64,000 bases of DNA, taken from NCBI GenBank assembly GCA_963716235.1, contig CAVQTE010000018.1, positions 1 through 64,000 of the forward strand. Reading direction: 5' to 3'. Below are positions 54,310 through 63,785 of this stretch, piece after piece. The position numbers and the translations under genes are program-made. Each line of letters opens with the position of its first letter. Within the stretch, counting starts at the first letter, position 1. Origin of the DNA: Sva-07 sp963716235. GTDB lineage: Bacteria; Actinomycetota; Acidimicrobiia; Acidimicrobiales; Ilumatobacteraceae. A model generated the notes under the pieces. That model was not told where the DNA came from and made no database searches. It worked only from the letters and a program-made list of their open reading frames with translations.

Positions 54310-55704
54310 GTGAGCGACACCTACTACGAGCGACTTTCGGGCCAGGATCTGAGTTTCCTGGCGATGGAGGACGGCCGCGTGACATGCATGTCGGCATGGT
54401 CTCCCTCTTCGACGCCGAGCCGCTGCGCATCGACACCGGCGGTATCGATGTCGAACGGATCATGTTGTTCGTCGAGGCCCAGCTGCACGAGACACCCCGG
54501 CTGCGGCAGAAGCTCACTTGGGTGAGGGGTTTCGGGCAACCCGTCTGGATCGATGATGCGGACTTCAACCTCCACTACCACGTTCGCCACACAGCGCTGC
54601 CGCCTCCCGGCGACATCCGCCAGCTCAAGCGCCTGGTCGGGCGGATCATGTCGCAGGAGCTCGACCGCGGGAAGCCGTTGTGGGAGCACTGGTTCGTCGA
54701 CTGCATCGAGGGCGACCGGTTCGCCCTGATCACCAAGGTGCACCACTGCGTGGCGGACGGGATCGCAGGCCTCGCGATCATCGGGTCACTCGTCGGGTCG
54801 GACCCCGACCGAGAACCCGAGCTACCGAAGGAGTGGGTGCCACGACCGCCACCGGGCGATGCGCAACTCCTCGTCGAGGAACTCCGGCGCCGCTCGTTCG
54901 CGCCCGTCGAGTTCCTGGGCACGCAACTTCGTCGACTCGGGTCGTCCGACTCGCCCTTCTCGCTGAGTGCGCTCCGCGGGCTCATCGACACCTCGATCGG
55001 TGGGGATCACCCTCCGCTGAACGTGCAGATCGGCCCCCACCGTCGTTTCGACTGGGTGCGGCTCCCGTTCGAGGAGGTGCACGAGATTGCCGCTCGAGCG
55101 GGCGGCAAGATCAACGACGTAGTGCTGGCGCTGACGACCGCCGCGCTGCGCGGGTTCCTTCGTCAGCGGGGCGTGAGCGTCGACTCGCTCGAACTCCGGG
55201 CGATGGTGCCGGTGAACATCCGCAGCGAGACCGATCCCGCGACGATGGGTAACCACGTGTCCAACCTGATCGTGCCGCTGCCGATCGCGGAGGCCGACCC
55301 CTGGTCGCGTCTCGAGCACATCGTCGCCACCACGCGCGAGCTCAAGCGCTCCGCGTCGTCAGTGACCGTGGACGACATGAGTCACCTGATCGAACTGCTC
55401 CCTCCTCTACTCCTGGGGCCGGTCCTCCGTCGGGGATCACAGAGCACGCCGGCCAACCTGGCGGTAAGCAACCTCCCCGGTCCGCGGGTCCCCGTGTACC
55501 TGCTCGGTGCCCGGCAACTGGAGGCGTATCCGGTCCTCCCCCTCATCGGGAACCAGGCACTGGGCATCGCGCTCGATGAGCTACGACGACAGCCTGTGTT
55601 GGGGGTTCAACTCCGACTGGGACGCCATGCCCGATCTCCACGATCTCGTCGACCGCGTCGAGGCCAGCTTCGACGAGCTGTGGTCCGCGGCGGTCGAGAA
55701 GTGA
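54310..55704 (+). CDS. WS/DGAT family acyltransferase (wax ester/TAG synthase), frameshifted
   Basis: The start (MSDTYYERLSGQDLSFLAME) and the body are in different frames, with a break near 54385. The catalytic motif is VHHCVADGIAGLAII (HHxxxDG) near residue 153. Later signatures are GGKINDVVLALTTAALRGFL and VSNLPGPRVPVYLLGA (PLW-type). A second shift near 55575 leads to YDDSLCWGFNSDWDAMPDLH and the stop at 55704. About 463 residues is normal. These enzymes esterify fatty acyl-CoA with diacylglycerol or fatty alcohol for storage lipids. Confidence 0.85.
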
Positions 55705-55768
55705 ACGCTTGGAGGCGACGCTGCTTCGGTCCGGCCGACGTTTGGTACGGTGCCGTGAGGGGAGCAAG

Positions 55769-57181
55769 GTGAGCGCGATCACAGGGTGTCGATCTGGGCG
55801 AATGGCATGCATGGTGCTCGTCGGGGCACTCGTCGTTGCTGCCTGCTCCGAGCCTGAGGACGACGGCAGGACTACTGGGCCGACGTCGATCTCCGACGAG
55901 GCCGATCCCACAGGAGTGACGGATCCGCCGGGGAGCCAACCGATCACTTCTGGTTCGACTGCGCCGTCGGCCGAGCCCACGGTCGGCAACGACGGCTCGA
56001 TCGTCGCCGCCTATGCGGGGCAGTCCTGGTTCCTCGGGGAGATGCCGTCGTCGGCGACACCGGCCGATGACACCCTCGAGCCGATCCTGCTCGGCATGAT
56101 CAACAACGAGGACACACCATTCGGATCGTACCCCGAGGTGCGGGCGGCCGCCGAGGCAGCTGCCATGTGGGTGAACACCGAGCTCGGCGGGGTCGACGGC
56201 CGTCCGCTCGAGATCCGCACGTGCATCTCCAGGTTCGACGTCGAACAATCGCAGCAGTGTGCACTGGAACTCCAGCAAGCCGGCGTCGTGGCATTCGTCG
56301 GCGGTGTCGACATCACCAGCAACGGCTCGTACCCGGTGATCGAACAGAACGGACTCGCCGTCGTGGGTGGGATCCCGGCGAACCTCGTCGAGCAACGCAG
56401 CCCCAACGTGTTCTTCTTCTCCGGCGGTATCGCCGGAGGTGCGACGGCAATGGTCGCCCACGCCGCGGAGAACGGCGCCGAACGTGTCGTCCTCGCATTC
56501 GGAGAACTCGAGCCGTTCGAGGTCGCGGCTCGCGAGTACGCGGCCGTCGTCGGTGAGCATCTCGGACTGGACATGGAACTCGTCCCGTTCTCGTTCTCGG
56601 CCGCCGATTATCTTCCCATCCTCACCAAGGCCCGCGACGTCGACGCCCAAGCCGTGATCGTGCTCGCCGCCGACGCAGCATGCGTCCCGCTGATGGAGAC
56701 CGCCGTCGCCCTCGAACTCGATGCGACGCTCTACCTCTTCGGCTCTTGCGCCGCCGAGTCCATCCTCGATGCATCCGGCGAGGCCGCCCTGGGAGTGATC
56801 TTCAACTCGGAGGGGCCAATCAGCGAAGACGACATCGAGGGAGCGATCTTCCAGGACGTCGTCGACCGGTATGCAACCGAACCTGCCGGCGGCATCGGCA
56901 CCGTCGGCTTCCGAGGTTTCATGAACCTGTACGCGATGCTCCGCGAGCTCGGCGGTGACGACATCACGTCGGCGGGGCTCCTGGATCTCGCTCGCAGCAG
57001 CGTCGACGAACCCTCGTTCTGGGGTCACCCGTACACGTGCGACGGTCGGCAGGTACCGGGCCTGCCGGCGCTGTGTGCGCCACAGCAGATTCTCTTCACC
57101 TTCAACGCGGTCGGGCAGGATCCCGTCGAGATCACCGACTGGATCCCGACCGACGAACTCTTCGCCGCCGCGCTCGAGTGA
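55769..57181 (+). CDS. ABC transporter substrate-binding lipoprotein (branched-chain amino acid type)
   Basis: A signal peptide with lipobox GALVVAACSEP is followed by an acidic linker and a Peripla_BP_6 domain (PILLGMINNEDTPFGSYPEV; AFVGGVDITSNGSYPVIEQN; GVIFNSEGPISEDDIEGAIF). The GTG at 55769 follows ggggagc and gives ~470 residues. The type is that of LivK/AmiC-like proteins, which bind amino acids, amides or aromatic acids. It overlaps the permease gene by 4 bp (GTGA). Confidence 0.9.
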   Translation: MSAITGCRSGRMACMVLVGALVVAACSEPEDDGRTTGPTSISDEADPTGVTDPPGSQPITSGSTAPSAEPTVGNDGSIVAAYAGQSWFLGEMPSSATPADDTLEPILLGMINNEDTPFGSYPEVRAAAEAAAMWVNTELGGVDGRPLEIRTCISRFDVEQSQQCALELQQAGVVAFVGGVDITSNGSYPVIEQNGLAVVGGIPANLVEQRSPNVFFFSGGIAGGATAMVAHAAENGAERVVLAFGELEPFEVAAREYAAVVGEHLGLDMELVPFSFSAADYLPILTKARDVDAQAVIVLAADAACVPLMETAVALELDATLYLFGSCAAESILDASGEAALGVIFNSEGPISEDDIEGAIFQDVVDRYATEPAGGIGTVGFRGFMNLYAMLRELGGDDITSAGLLDLARSSVDEPSFWGHPYTCDGRQVPGLPALCAPQQILFTFNAVGQDPVEITDWIPTDELFAAALE

Positions 57182-59163
57182 CCGGCCACCTGACGTTCCT
57201 GCTCCTCGGACTCGGCGTCGGTTCGGTCATCGCGGCACTCGGAATCGGCATCGTCGTCACCCATCGCGCTTCGGGCGTCGTCAACTTCGCGGACGCGGCG
57301 ACCGGCACGTTCATCGCGTTGGCGTACTACGAGCTGCGTGCCACCGGAGACCTCGTACTTCCCGTCCTGGGCCTGCCCGATCGGATTCACCTCGTCGACC
57401 GCCCCACGACGGCGACCGCGCTGGTCCTCGTCGCCTTGTACGCCGTGCTGATCGGGGTGGCCCTCTACTGGATCGTGTTCCGACCGCTCGGCGGTGCGCC
57501 ACCTCTGGCCGGTCTCGTCGCCTCGCTCGGTCTGCTCCTCTACTTCATCACGCTCGCAGGGCTTCGCTTCGATCGTCAGGGCGCCTCGGCACTGGTGATC
57601 GAAGGGCCGCTGCCTGACGATCTCGTCACGCTCGGTGGCGCGGTCGCCCCACTCGACCGGTACCTCCTGGCGGGCATCGTGATCACCGTCGCTGCACTCC
57701 TGACGCTCACGTACCGGTCCACCCGGATCGGGCTGACGACGCGGGCGGTCGCCGAGAACCGCTACGCAGCGAAACTGCTGGGGGTCTCACCGGACCCGAT
57801 CGGCACGGTCAATTGGGCGCTCGCAACGGTCCTCGCCGGCGGCGCGCTGATCCTCGCGGCACCGATCATTCGCCTCGACGCGACAGCGAGCAGTCTGCTG
57901 ATCGTGCCGGCGCTGGCCGCTGCCCTTCCCGGGCGATTCAATTCGGTCACGCTCGCCGCGGTAGTCGGGCTGGCGCTCGGCATGCTCCAGAGTGAGATCC
58001 TCAATTTGCAGGCCGACTGGGACTGGCTGCCCGACATCGGCCTCCAGCAGGGGATTCCGTTCGTCTTGATCCTGGTCACCTTGCTGCTGCGGGGAGAATC
58101 GACGTCGCGCCGTACGGAGATCTCGGGCCTCCAGCTGCCCTACGCACCCGACCACCGTCATGCAGTGCCGATCGTGCTGTCGGTCGCGGTCCTCGCGTTG
58201 ATCGGGATGCTCCTGCTCGACAGCGAGTGGAGGGCCGGGATCATCGTCTCGGGGATCAGCGCCGTGATTGCACTCTCGGTCGTCGTACTCACCGGGTTTG
58301 TCGGTCAGGTCTCCCTGGCCACGTACGCCATCGCCGGACTCGCCGCATTCGCGATGGTGCGCTTGAGCGAAGGGCTCGGCGTCCCGTTCCCGTTCGCCCC
58401 GTTGCTCGGCTCCCTGGCCGCTGTTGCGCTCAGCATCGTCGTCGGGTTCGCCGCGCTGCGCACCCGCGGGATGACGCTGGCGATCGCAACGCTCGCCGCT
58501 GCGGTGGCCACCGAGGAGTTGCTCTTCCGGTGGGACTGGCTGACGGGTGGTCTCGGAGGAGCGACGGTCGAGCCACCGTCGCTGTTCGGCATCGACCTGC
58601 GGATCTCGGCAGCACGAGAGGCATTTCCCCGAGAGGCGTTCGGGTTCCTCGTCGTGGTCGTCGTGTCCCTCGCAACCATCGCAGTGATCATGATCCGCCG
58701 CAGCGGAACTGCGCGCCGCTGGCTTGCCGTCCGTTCGAACGAGCGGGCGGCGGCGGCGGCAGGTGTCCCTGTCGCCCGCGTCAAACTCGAGGCCTTCGCG
58801 ATCGCCGGTTTCCTGGCCGGGATCGGCGGCACCTTGCTGGCATATCGGCGCGAACTCGTCACGACGAGTTCGTTCGGGGTGCTCGATTCGGTCATCGTGC
58901 TCGCGGTGGTCTATGTCGCCGGCGTCGCTTCCCCCTTGGGAGCGTTGCTCGCCGGTGCGCTCGCAGCGGGAGGACTGCTGACGGTGGCCCTCGAGCAGGT
59001 GAGCCCCGGGTCGACCGACGCCCAGCTCGCGGTCAACGGCATCCTTCTGGTCATTGTGGCCATCCGCTTCCCGAGTGGAATCCTCGGCACCCGGCGGGCG
59101 CGCCTGGACACTGCCGACAGCACCGACGACACGACACCGGGCTACAGGACTGGAGAGGCTTGA
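57178..59163 (+). CDS. Fused LivH-LivM-type ABC permease
   Basis: One 661-residue protein holds both permease modules. The LivH part (residues ~1-290) is recognised by THRASGVVNFADAATGTFIA and TRAVAENRYAAKLLGVSPDP. The LivM part (~325-640) is recognised by VVLTGFVGQVSLATYAIAGL and LAVRSNERAAAAAGVPVARV. A hydrophilic junction (RGESTSRRTEISG) joins them. Two separate genes is the usual arrangement. No ATPase genes (livG, livF) are found in the window. Confidence 0.9.
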   Translation: MTGHLTFLLLGLGVGSVIAALGIGIVVTHRASGVVNFADAATGTFIALAYYELRATGDLVLPVLGLPDRIHLVDRPTTATALVLVALYAVLIGVALYWIVFRPLGGAPPLAGLVASLGLLLYFITLAGLRFDRQGASALVIEGPLPDDLVTLGGAVAPLDRYLLAGIVITVAALLTLTYRSTRIGLTTRAVAENRYAAKLLGVSPDPIGTVNWALATVLAGGALILAAPIIRLDATASSLLIVPALAAALPGRFNSVTLAAVVGLALGMLQSEILNLQADWDWLPDIGLQQGIPFVLILVTLLLRGESTSRRTEISGLQLPYAPDHRHAVPIVLSVAVLALIGMLLLDSEWRAGIIVSGISAVIALSVVVLTGFVGQVSLATYAIAGLAAFAMVRLSEGLGVPFPFAPLLGSLAAVALSIVVGFAALRTRGMTLAIATLAAAVATEELLFRWDWLTGGLGGATVEPPSLFGIDLRISAAREAFPREAFGFLVVVVVSLATIAVIMIRRSGTARRWLAVRSNERAAAAAGVPVARVKLEAFAIAGFLAGIGGTLLAYRRELVTTSSFGVLDSVIVLAVVYVAGVASPLGALLAGALAAGGLLTVALEQVSPGSTDAQLAVNGILLVIVAIRFPSGILGTRRARLDTADSTDDTTPGYRTGEA

Positions 59164-59164
59164 C

Positions 59165-60137
59165 GTGCCGTTGCCGATGTTCGATCAGATGGTGGATGTC
59201 GCTGCGCGGCGGTGCTCCGTCCCGCGTGATCTCGAGACGATCACGGTCCGGGGAGACGAGCGGGGTTCCGGCGAGGAAGCGGATGCGATCTGGTCGCTCG
59301 TCGAGGACGTCTACCGCTCCGGCATGCACCCGGCGATCCAGGTCTGCATCCGCCATCAGGGTGAGGTGATCGTCGATCGGGCGATTGGCCACGCGCGCGG
59401 CAATCTCCCGGGCCGGCGGTTCGATCATCGGCGAGCGGTTCCGTCGACCCTCGAGACGCCCGTCAACCTCTTCCCGGCGGCTCGTCATGGAGGCGGTCAC
59501 CCGGCGGGCGACCGGTCGGAGCCTCCGCGACGTCCTGCGGACCGAGATCAAGGAGCCGCTCGGCCTGGGCTGGTTGGACTTCGGCGTGGCTGCCGATCAG
59601 GTCGAACTGGTCGCACAGAACGTCGAGACGGGCCTGCCACCAGGGTTCGTCATCGGGCCGTTGATGAAGCGGGTGCTGGGCAAGTCGTGGGGCCCGGTGC
59701 TGAGAAGGTCGAACGACGCCAGGTTCCTCACCGCGGTGATCCCGTCAGCCAACGTGATCGTCACCGCCAGCGATATCGCCGCCTTCTATCAGTGCCTGAT
59801 GAACGACGGGTCACTCGACGGCACGAGGGTCTTCGAGGAGCGAACCGTCGCGAGTGCCGTCCGCGCCGACCGCGAGGGGATGGAGATCGATCGCATGCTC
59901 GGCGTGCCGATGCGCTACGGAACGGGCTTCATGCTGGGCACCGAGTCGATCAGCCTCTACGGATGGAACCGGCCACGCGCGTTCGGCCACGTCGGCATGT
60001 CGAATCTGTTCACCTGGGCCGATCCCGACCGAGAACTCGTCGTCGCACTCCTCACCACGGGCAAGCCCGTGATCGGCGGCCACCTTCCGGCGCTCGTTCG
60101 GCTGATGGGCGGGATCTACGCCGCGTTCCCGGACTGA
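59165..60137 (+). pseudogene. Serine hydrolase (beta-lactamase/EstB-like) lacking its catalytic segment
   Basis: The start (GTG 59165, MPLPMFDQMVDVAARR) and N-terminus (MHPAIQVCIRHQGEVIVDRA; TLETPVNLFPAA) fit beta-lactamase-fold esterases. In intact relatives the next segment carries SxxK and YxN. Here the sequence jumps near 59480 to a different frame at RRATGRSLRDVLRTEIKEPL, omitting ~75 residues. The C-terminal half (PMRYGTGFMLGTES; FGHVGMSNLFTWADPDRELV) is intact to 60137. It is convergent with, and overlaps by 22 bp, a complete paralogue. Confidence 0.72.
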
Positions 60138-61318
60138 TCCGCGGACTCGATGGCGTCCTTGCTGAGGCGCATCAGCCGGATGTCGCCGACGGGCGTTCCG
60201 GTTCCTCTGTTACAGACCATGGCCACGGCCAATTCTCTGGTGGGGTCGGCCCAGCCACCCGAACCGCCGAGTCCGAAGTGTCCGAAGCCGTTCGGGCATG
60301 CCGAGTAGTTCCCGAGGACCTTGTGGTAGCCGAGCCGCCAGCGCATCGGCATCACCAGCACGAGGTCGCGACGGTTGTTCTGCTCCTCGCCGATCTGTCT
60401 CACCGTCTCGCGCGACAACAGCCGTACGTCGCCGAGAGCGCCACCGCCGGCCAGCACTGCGTACATGGTGCCCAGAGCTCGGGCGGTGAAGAACCCGTTG
60501 GCGGCCGGGATCGAGGCATCCATCACCTCGGGGCCTGCCATCACATCTTCCATGCCCCGAGGGAAAAGGGCGTTGACCATCCGCCGTGTGTTGACCGGCG
60601 AACCCACCAGGCTCAGGGCCTTGCCGAACTGATCGGTGAACCCTCTCCTCACTCGATGGACCGCGCGAGGGACGCGTGGCCCGAAGATGCGCATCGGCGC
60701 GAGCTCGGCGATGCGATGACGCTGGTCGGGCGGGCAACCGAGGTACAGCCCGTCGAGGCCGAGGGGTGTGTCGACGTCGCTCGAGATCACGTCCGAGATC
60801 GATCGGCCGGTGACCCGGCGCACGATCTCGCCGACCAGCCAGCCGTAGGTGAGCGCGTGATACCCGCAGTGGGTGCCCGGCTCATAGGCAGGGGCCTCCG
60901 CGGCGATGGCCTCGACCATGTGATCCCAGTCGAGCATGTGATGGGCGCTGTCGATCACGGTGCGCAGCCGGTGGAGTCCGGCCGAGTGGCTGAGGACGTG
61001 GCGGACGGTGATGTTCTCCTTGCCGTTCTGCGCGAACTCGGGCCAATAGGTCGCGACCCGCTCGTCGTAGTCGACCAGTCCCTTTTCCACTTGCAGATGG
61101 AGCGCAGCCGACGCCACACCCTTCGTCGTGCTGAAGCACATCGCCAGCGTGTCGGCCTCCCACGGATCACCGTCGTCGGTACGGACACCACCCCACAGGT
61201 CAACCACGGGCTCACCGCGGTGGAAGACAGTGACGGCCGCCCCTCCATCCGTGTGCTCGAGTTGCCGACGGAACGTCTCTTCGACCGCAGCGAACTCTCG
61301 GCGCGCGAAGCCTTCCAT
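60116..61318 (-). CDS. Serine hydrolase of the beta-lactamase family (EstB/LACTB-like)
   Basis: Complete 400-residue member: SxxK in CFSTTKGVASAALHL (~residue 70), YxN equivalent in CGYHALTYGWLVGE (Tyr ~155), and the C-terminal FGHFGLGGSGGWADPTREL (KTG-region equivalent HxG). These enzymes are usually esterases or peptidases, not antibiotic-resistance enzymes. ATG 61318 (MEGFARREFAAVEETF) is preferred; the longer frame upstream looks non-coding. Confidence 0.9.
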   Translation of the reverse strand: MEGFARREFAAVEETFRRQLEHTDGGAAVTVFHRGEPVVDLWGGVRTDDGDPWEADTLAMCFSTTKGVASAALHLQVEKGLVDYDERVATYWPEFAQNGKENITVRHVLSHSAGLHRLRTVIDSAHHMLDWDHMVEAIAAEAPAYEPGTHCGYHALTYGWLVGEIVRRVTGRSISDVISSDVDTPLGLDGLYLGCPPDQRHRIAELAPMRIFGPRVPRAVHRVRRGFTDQFGKALSLVGSPVNTRRMVNALFPRGMEDVMAGPEVMDASIPAANGFFTARALGTMYAVLAGGGALGDVRLLSRETVRQIGEEQNNRRDLVLVMPMRWRLGYHKVLGNYSACPNGFGHFGLGGSGGWADPTRELAVAMVCNRGTGTPVGDIRLMRLSKDAIESADQSGNAA

Positions 61319-62275
61319 GGCTCCAATGTCACACCGCGACATGGGCCGCGCACAGAGACTTTGGGCCTGCCGACCCGGTCGTCCTCGCGAGATGACCGCT
61401 GCCAACTGACTTCCACATCGTCTTCGAGTCGAAACAGACCCAGTACCAACACCCGTCTCACTGAGCTTCACCGCCGATCGACTACGCGCCGAATCATCAC
61501 GAAGCGGAACGCTCCGGTCGACGCTGCATCGCCGGCGAAGTGTGGGACCTCGGAGCTCGATCGGCCCACTGCATCGTCACCCGACGACCGGAAGCGTCCG
61601 GTTGAGGACCCCAACTGAGACATCCGACGAACTTCTCCGACCGGTGTCGAACGCGACAAGCCTCGTTCGGCAGCGTCCCCCTATCGGACACTGTTCGTCC
61701 GCTTGAACCTCGTCGACTCGACTGGCCGATCAACGAACATCACCGACACGCTCCTCCGGCGAGCGGCTCCGGCTCGTGGTCGCCGGCGGGGCCTTCCCCC
61801 GTTTCGCCAGAAACCCGGGCACGGGCGAATCCCCAGCGACCGCCACTACGTTCCTTGCCGCCCGTATCGACATCTACGACGACACTGAACACTCGAGCTG
61901 GCTGACACTCCCGCACACCGCGATTACCGACGCCGCATCGGGGGGGGTCGGACTCGAACTCGATGAAACGGTTGCGTGATTCGATTCGTCGACCAGCGAA
62001 GCGGCACACGAAGATGTGCTCGGTTCCGACACCGATCGGGCCATCGGTTGTGCGTCGAACCTCGTCCAGGCCGCTCTGTCAGAGCGGACCGTTCAGCTGA
62101 TCGCTGACAAACGCAAACACGTCCGCGGCCGGACGGGCGACATCCAAATGCGTGACAACGTCAATCATCCCCCTCCCCTGGCGCTCGGGCGCAACCCACC
62201 AGCCGCAAGAATACATGCGCTTTCGGGTTGACCCGGATCCACTGGCCGTGAACCCGGGTATTCCCCCGCCGAAGA
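61319..62275. other. Gene-free stretch with cassette-type repeats
   Basis: It contains a type A-like segment at 61490-61545 (ggaacgctccggtcgacg, then cgccggcgaagtg), the type B copy at 61595-61691, and then ~580 bp (61692-62275) where I see no gene, clear promoter or strong hairpin. Confidence 0.4.
61595..61691 (+). repeat. Type B repeat (res-like), complete
   Basis: It begins cgtccggttgaggaccccaa and ends cccctatcggaca. From 61628 it matches the copy at 63313 over ~64 bp with one difference. The two copies are direct repeats ~1.69 kb apart, flanking one gene. Confidence 0.7.
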
Positions 62276-62917
62276 TCAGGCCACTCGTGTCACGAGTGAA
62301 CGATGGCCCGATCCGGGCACGAAGAGGCTGCCGGACGCCGACAGCTTCTTGATGTACTCGGCATCACCATTGCTGGCCGCCGCCGACGCGTCGATCGCGG
62401 CCGCGTCGGCCCCGATCCCGATCCACGTCAACTGACCGAAGACGCCATACTCCTGCATCATCAAGCCGACGGGCATTCCGGTCACGGATGTGACGTGCTG
62501 AGCAACGTCGATCCCCCAGCCAATCGCCTCTGCGTACTGACCGTTGGCGATCACGGCGTTCGTGACGACGGCCATCGAACCGACGGGCGGCGGATCACCG
62601 AGGTCGCCGTGGAGCGGTGTTGCTAGCGAATCCTGAGGCGGGCCGACCACGATGTCTGCGCCCGCGGCGAGCTTTGTCTGATAGTCGGCATCACCGTCGA
62701 GTGGAGCCGCCTTCGCCGTGAGATCAGCGATGCCCTCGACTCGCATGGTGAACGCGATCGCTCCGATCGGCGCACCGAAAGCCGCGGCCCAGAGTGCGAC
62801 CTCGGTCCCCATCTTGGCGGAGACGGTGGCAGCCATCTCGACGGCCCAGGCTGCAGCCGCGTCCTCTGGTCCAGCCGTCATCAGCTGGCGTGTGAAAAGT
62901 TGCATGTCGATCCCCAT
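62276..62917 (-). CDS. Protein of unknown function with an internal duplication
   Basis: The 213-residue product is built of two similar ~100-residue halves: DADYQTKLAAGADIVVGPP in the first and DAEYIKKLSASGSLFVPG in the second. Both are preceded by Ala/Gly-rich helices (VALWAAAFGAPIGAIAFTM; AEAIGWGIDVAQHVTSVTGM). It looks soluble, perhaps a fused dimeric alpha-beta barrel. The start is ATG 62917 or 62905. The gene is flanked by direct type B repeats. Confidence 0.65.
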   Translation of the reverse strand: MGIDMQLFTRQLMTAGPEDAAAAWAVEMAATVSAKMGTEVALWAAAFGAPIGAIAFTMRVEGIADLTAKAAPLDGDADYQTKLAAGADIVVGPPQDSLATPLHGDLGDPPPVGSMAVVTNAVIANGQYAEAIGWGIDVAQHVTSVTGMPVGLMMQEYGVFGQLTWIGIGADAAAIDASAAASNGDAEYIKKLSASGSLFVPGSGHRSLVTRVA

Positions 62918-63278
62918 CTCATCTCGTCGTGATCCGTCGATGACGGACCCCCCATTTGGTGCGTCGGGTTCGAAACACCGGGATTCACAATCGCGCGACG
63001 TTGGCAGGCCGTCAAGGAAATTGGTCATGTTCCGTGACTAATCACGAGGTTCTCCGCAGAAGCGGCGCTTCAGACGCCCCACACCGTGCAGGGCATCTTC
63101 TTGATGCCGTTGGACCAGCACAACGTCGAGTACATCCATTCGACTTGGAGACCGAGACCGCCGTGCAACAGCACCCCGTCGATAGCGGGATCTACTAACC
63201 CGCTTCGCCGCACAGTCCCGGCGACTGTGTGATCTCGGAGCACGATCAGCCCACCACATAATCACTGTCGACCGAAAC
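62918..63278. other. Non-coding stretch
   Basis: No gene recognised. ccactaacccgcttcgcc-like sequence at 63192-63210 and cccaccacataatcactgtc at 63250 belong to the repeat complex that leads into the type B copy. Confidence 0.35.
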
Positions 63279-63376
63279 GCCCGATTGGGGACCCACCAGA
63301 TGAGACAGCTGGCGAACTTCTCCGACCGGTGTCGAACGCGAAAAGCCTCGTTCGGCAGCGTCCCCCTATCGGACAC
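63279..63376 (+). repeat. Type B repeat (res-like), complete
   Basis: cccgattggggacccaccag, then agatgagacagctggcgaac, and cgaacgcgaaaagcctcgtt to tatcggacac. It is the right-hand partner of the 61595 copy. A type A-like left arm follows (gcgattgtggggtgcgct-gcctggg). Confidence 0.7.
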
Positions 63377-63683
63377 GAGGCGACCTGCGATTGTGGGGTG
63401 CGCTGCCTGGGCCGCAGTCGCAGCTCTGGCGGAGCCTTGTTTGTGACTCTGACGACGCCGATACCGAGTGGGAGTCTGAACGGTCAGCCAGTGAGCGCAA
63501 CGAAGACCGAGTCGGCGATTGCTGCGAGTGCCACGGCGCGGGAGGCACTCGGACCCGGCCGGACCGCCGGTACTACGACCATGGTCCACTGGTGACGCGC
63601 TCTCCGCCGCGTGCACGCTGATCGATGTCCGCGCGATTCCGCTCCACACCCCATCACGACCACACCCGAAGGAGACACACCAT
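63377..63683. other. Stretch without a recognised gene
   Basis: It begins with a type A-like arm (63389-63415). The remainder is open in one frame (ALFVTLTTPIPSGSL to TMVHW at 63595) but has no start, conserved motif or recognisable fold. Confidence 0.35.
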
Positions 63684-63785
63684 CATGAAGCCATCATCGC
63701 AGTCGGCGCCATCGGCGTCGGCCCAGGCTTGGCCAAGTCCGGCGCTCGACGGGATCGATCAATCGAGGACAAAGGAGCCATTGAC
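63684..63785 (+). pseudogene. N-terminal remnant of a short-chain dehydrogenase
   Basis: After aaggaga, ATG 63684 and one frameshift later the sequence reads AIIAVGAIGVGPGLAKSGAR, similar to the GxxxGxG cofactor loop of SDR proteins, then breaks off. Only ~30 codons remain. The assignment rests on one motif. Confidence 0.35.

Noticed and set aside
59054..61618. A single 854-residue plus-strand protein
   Set aside because: Only the first ~110 codons after 59165 look coding; the rest is antisense to the intact serine hydrolase.
61740..62231. Small frames on both strands between repeats
   Set aside because: No motif, odd composition and no start signal; treated as non-coding.
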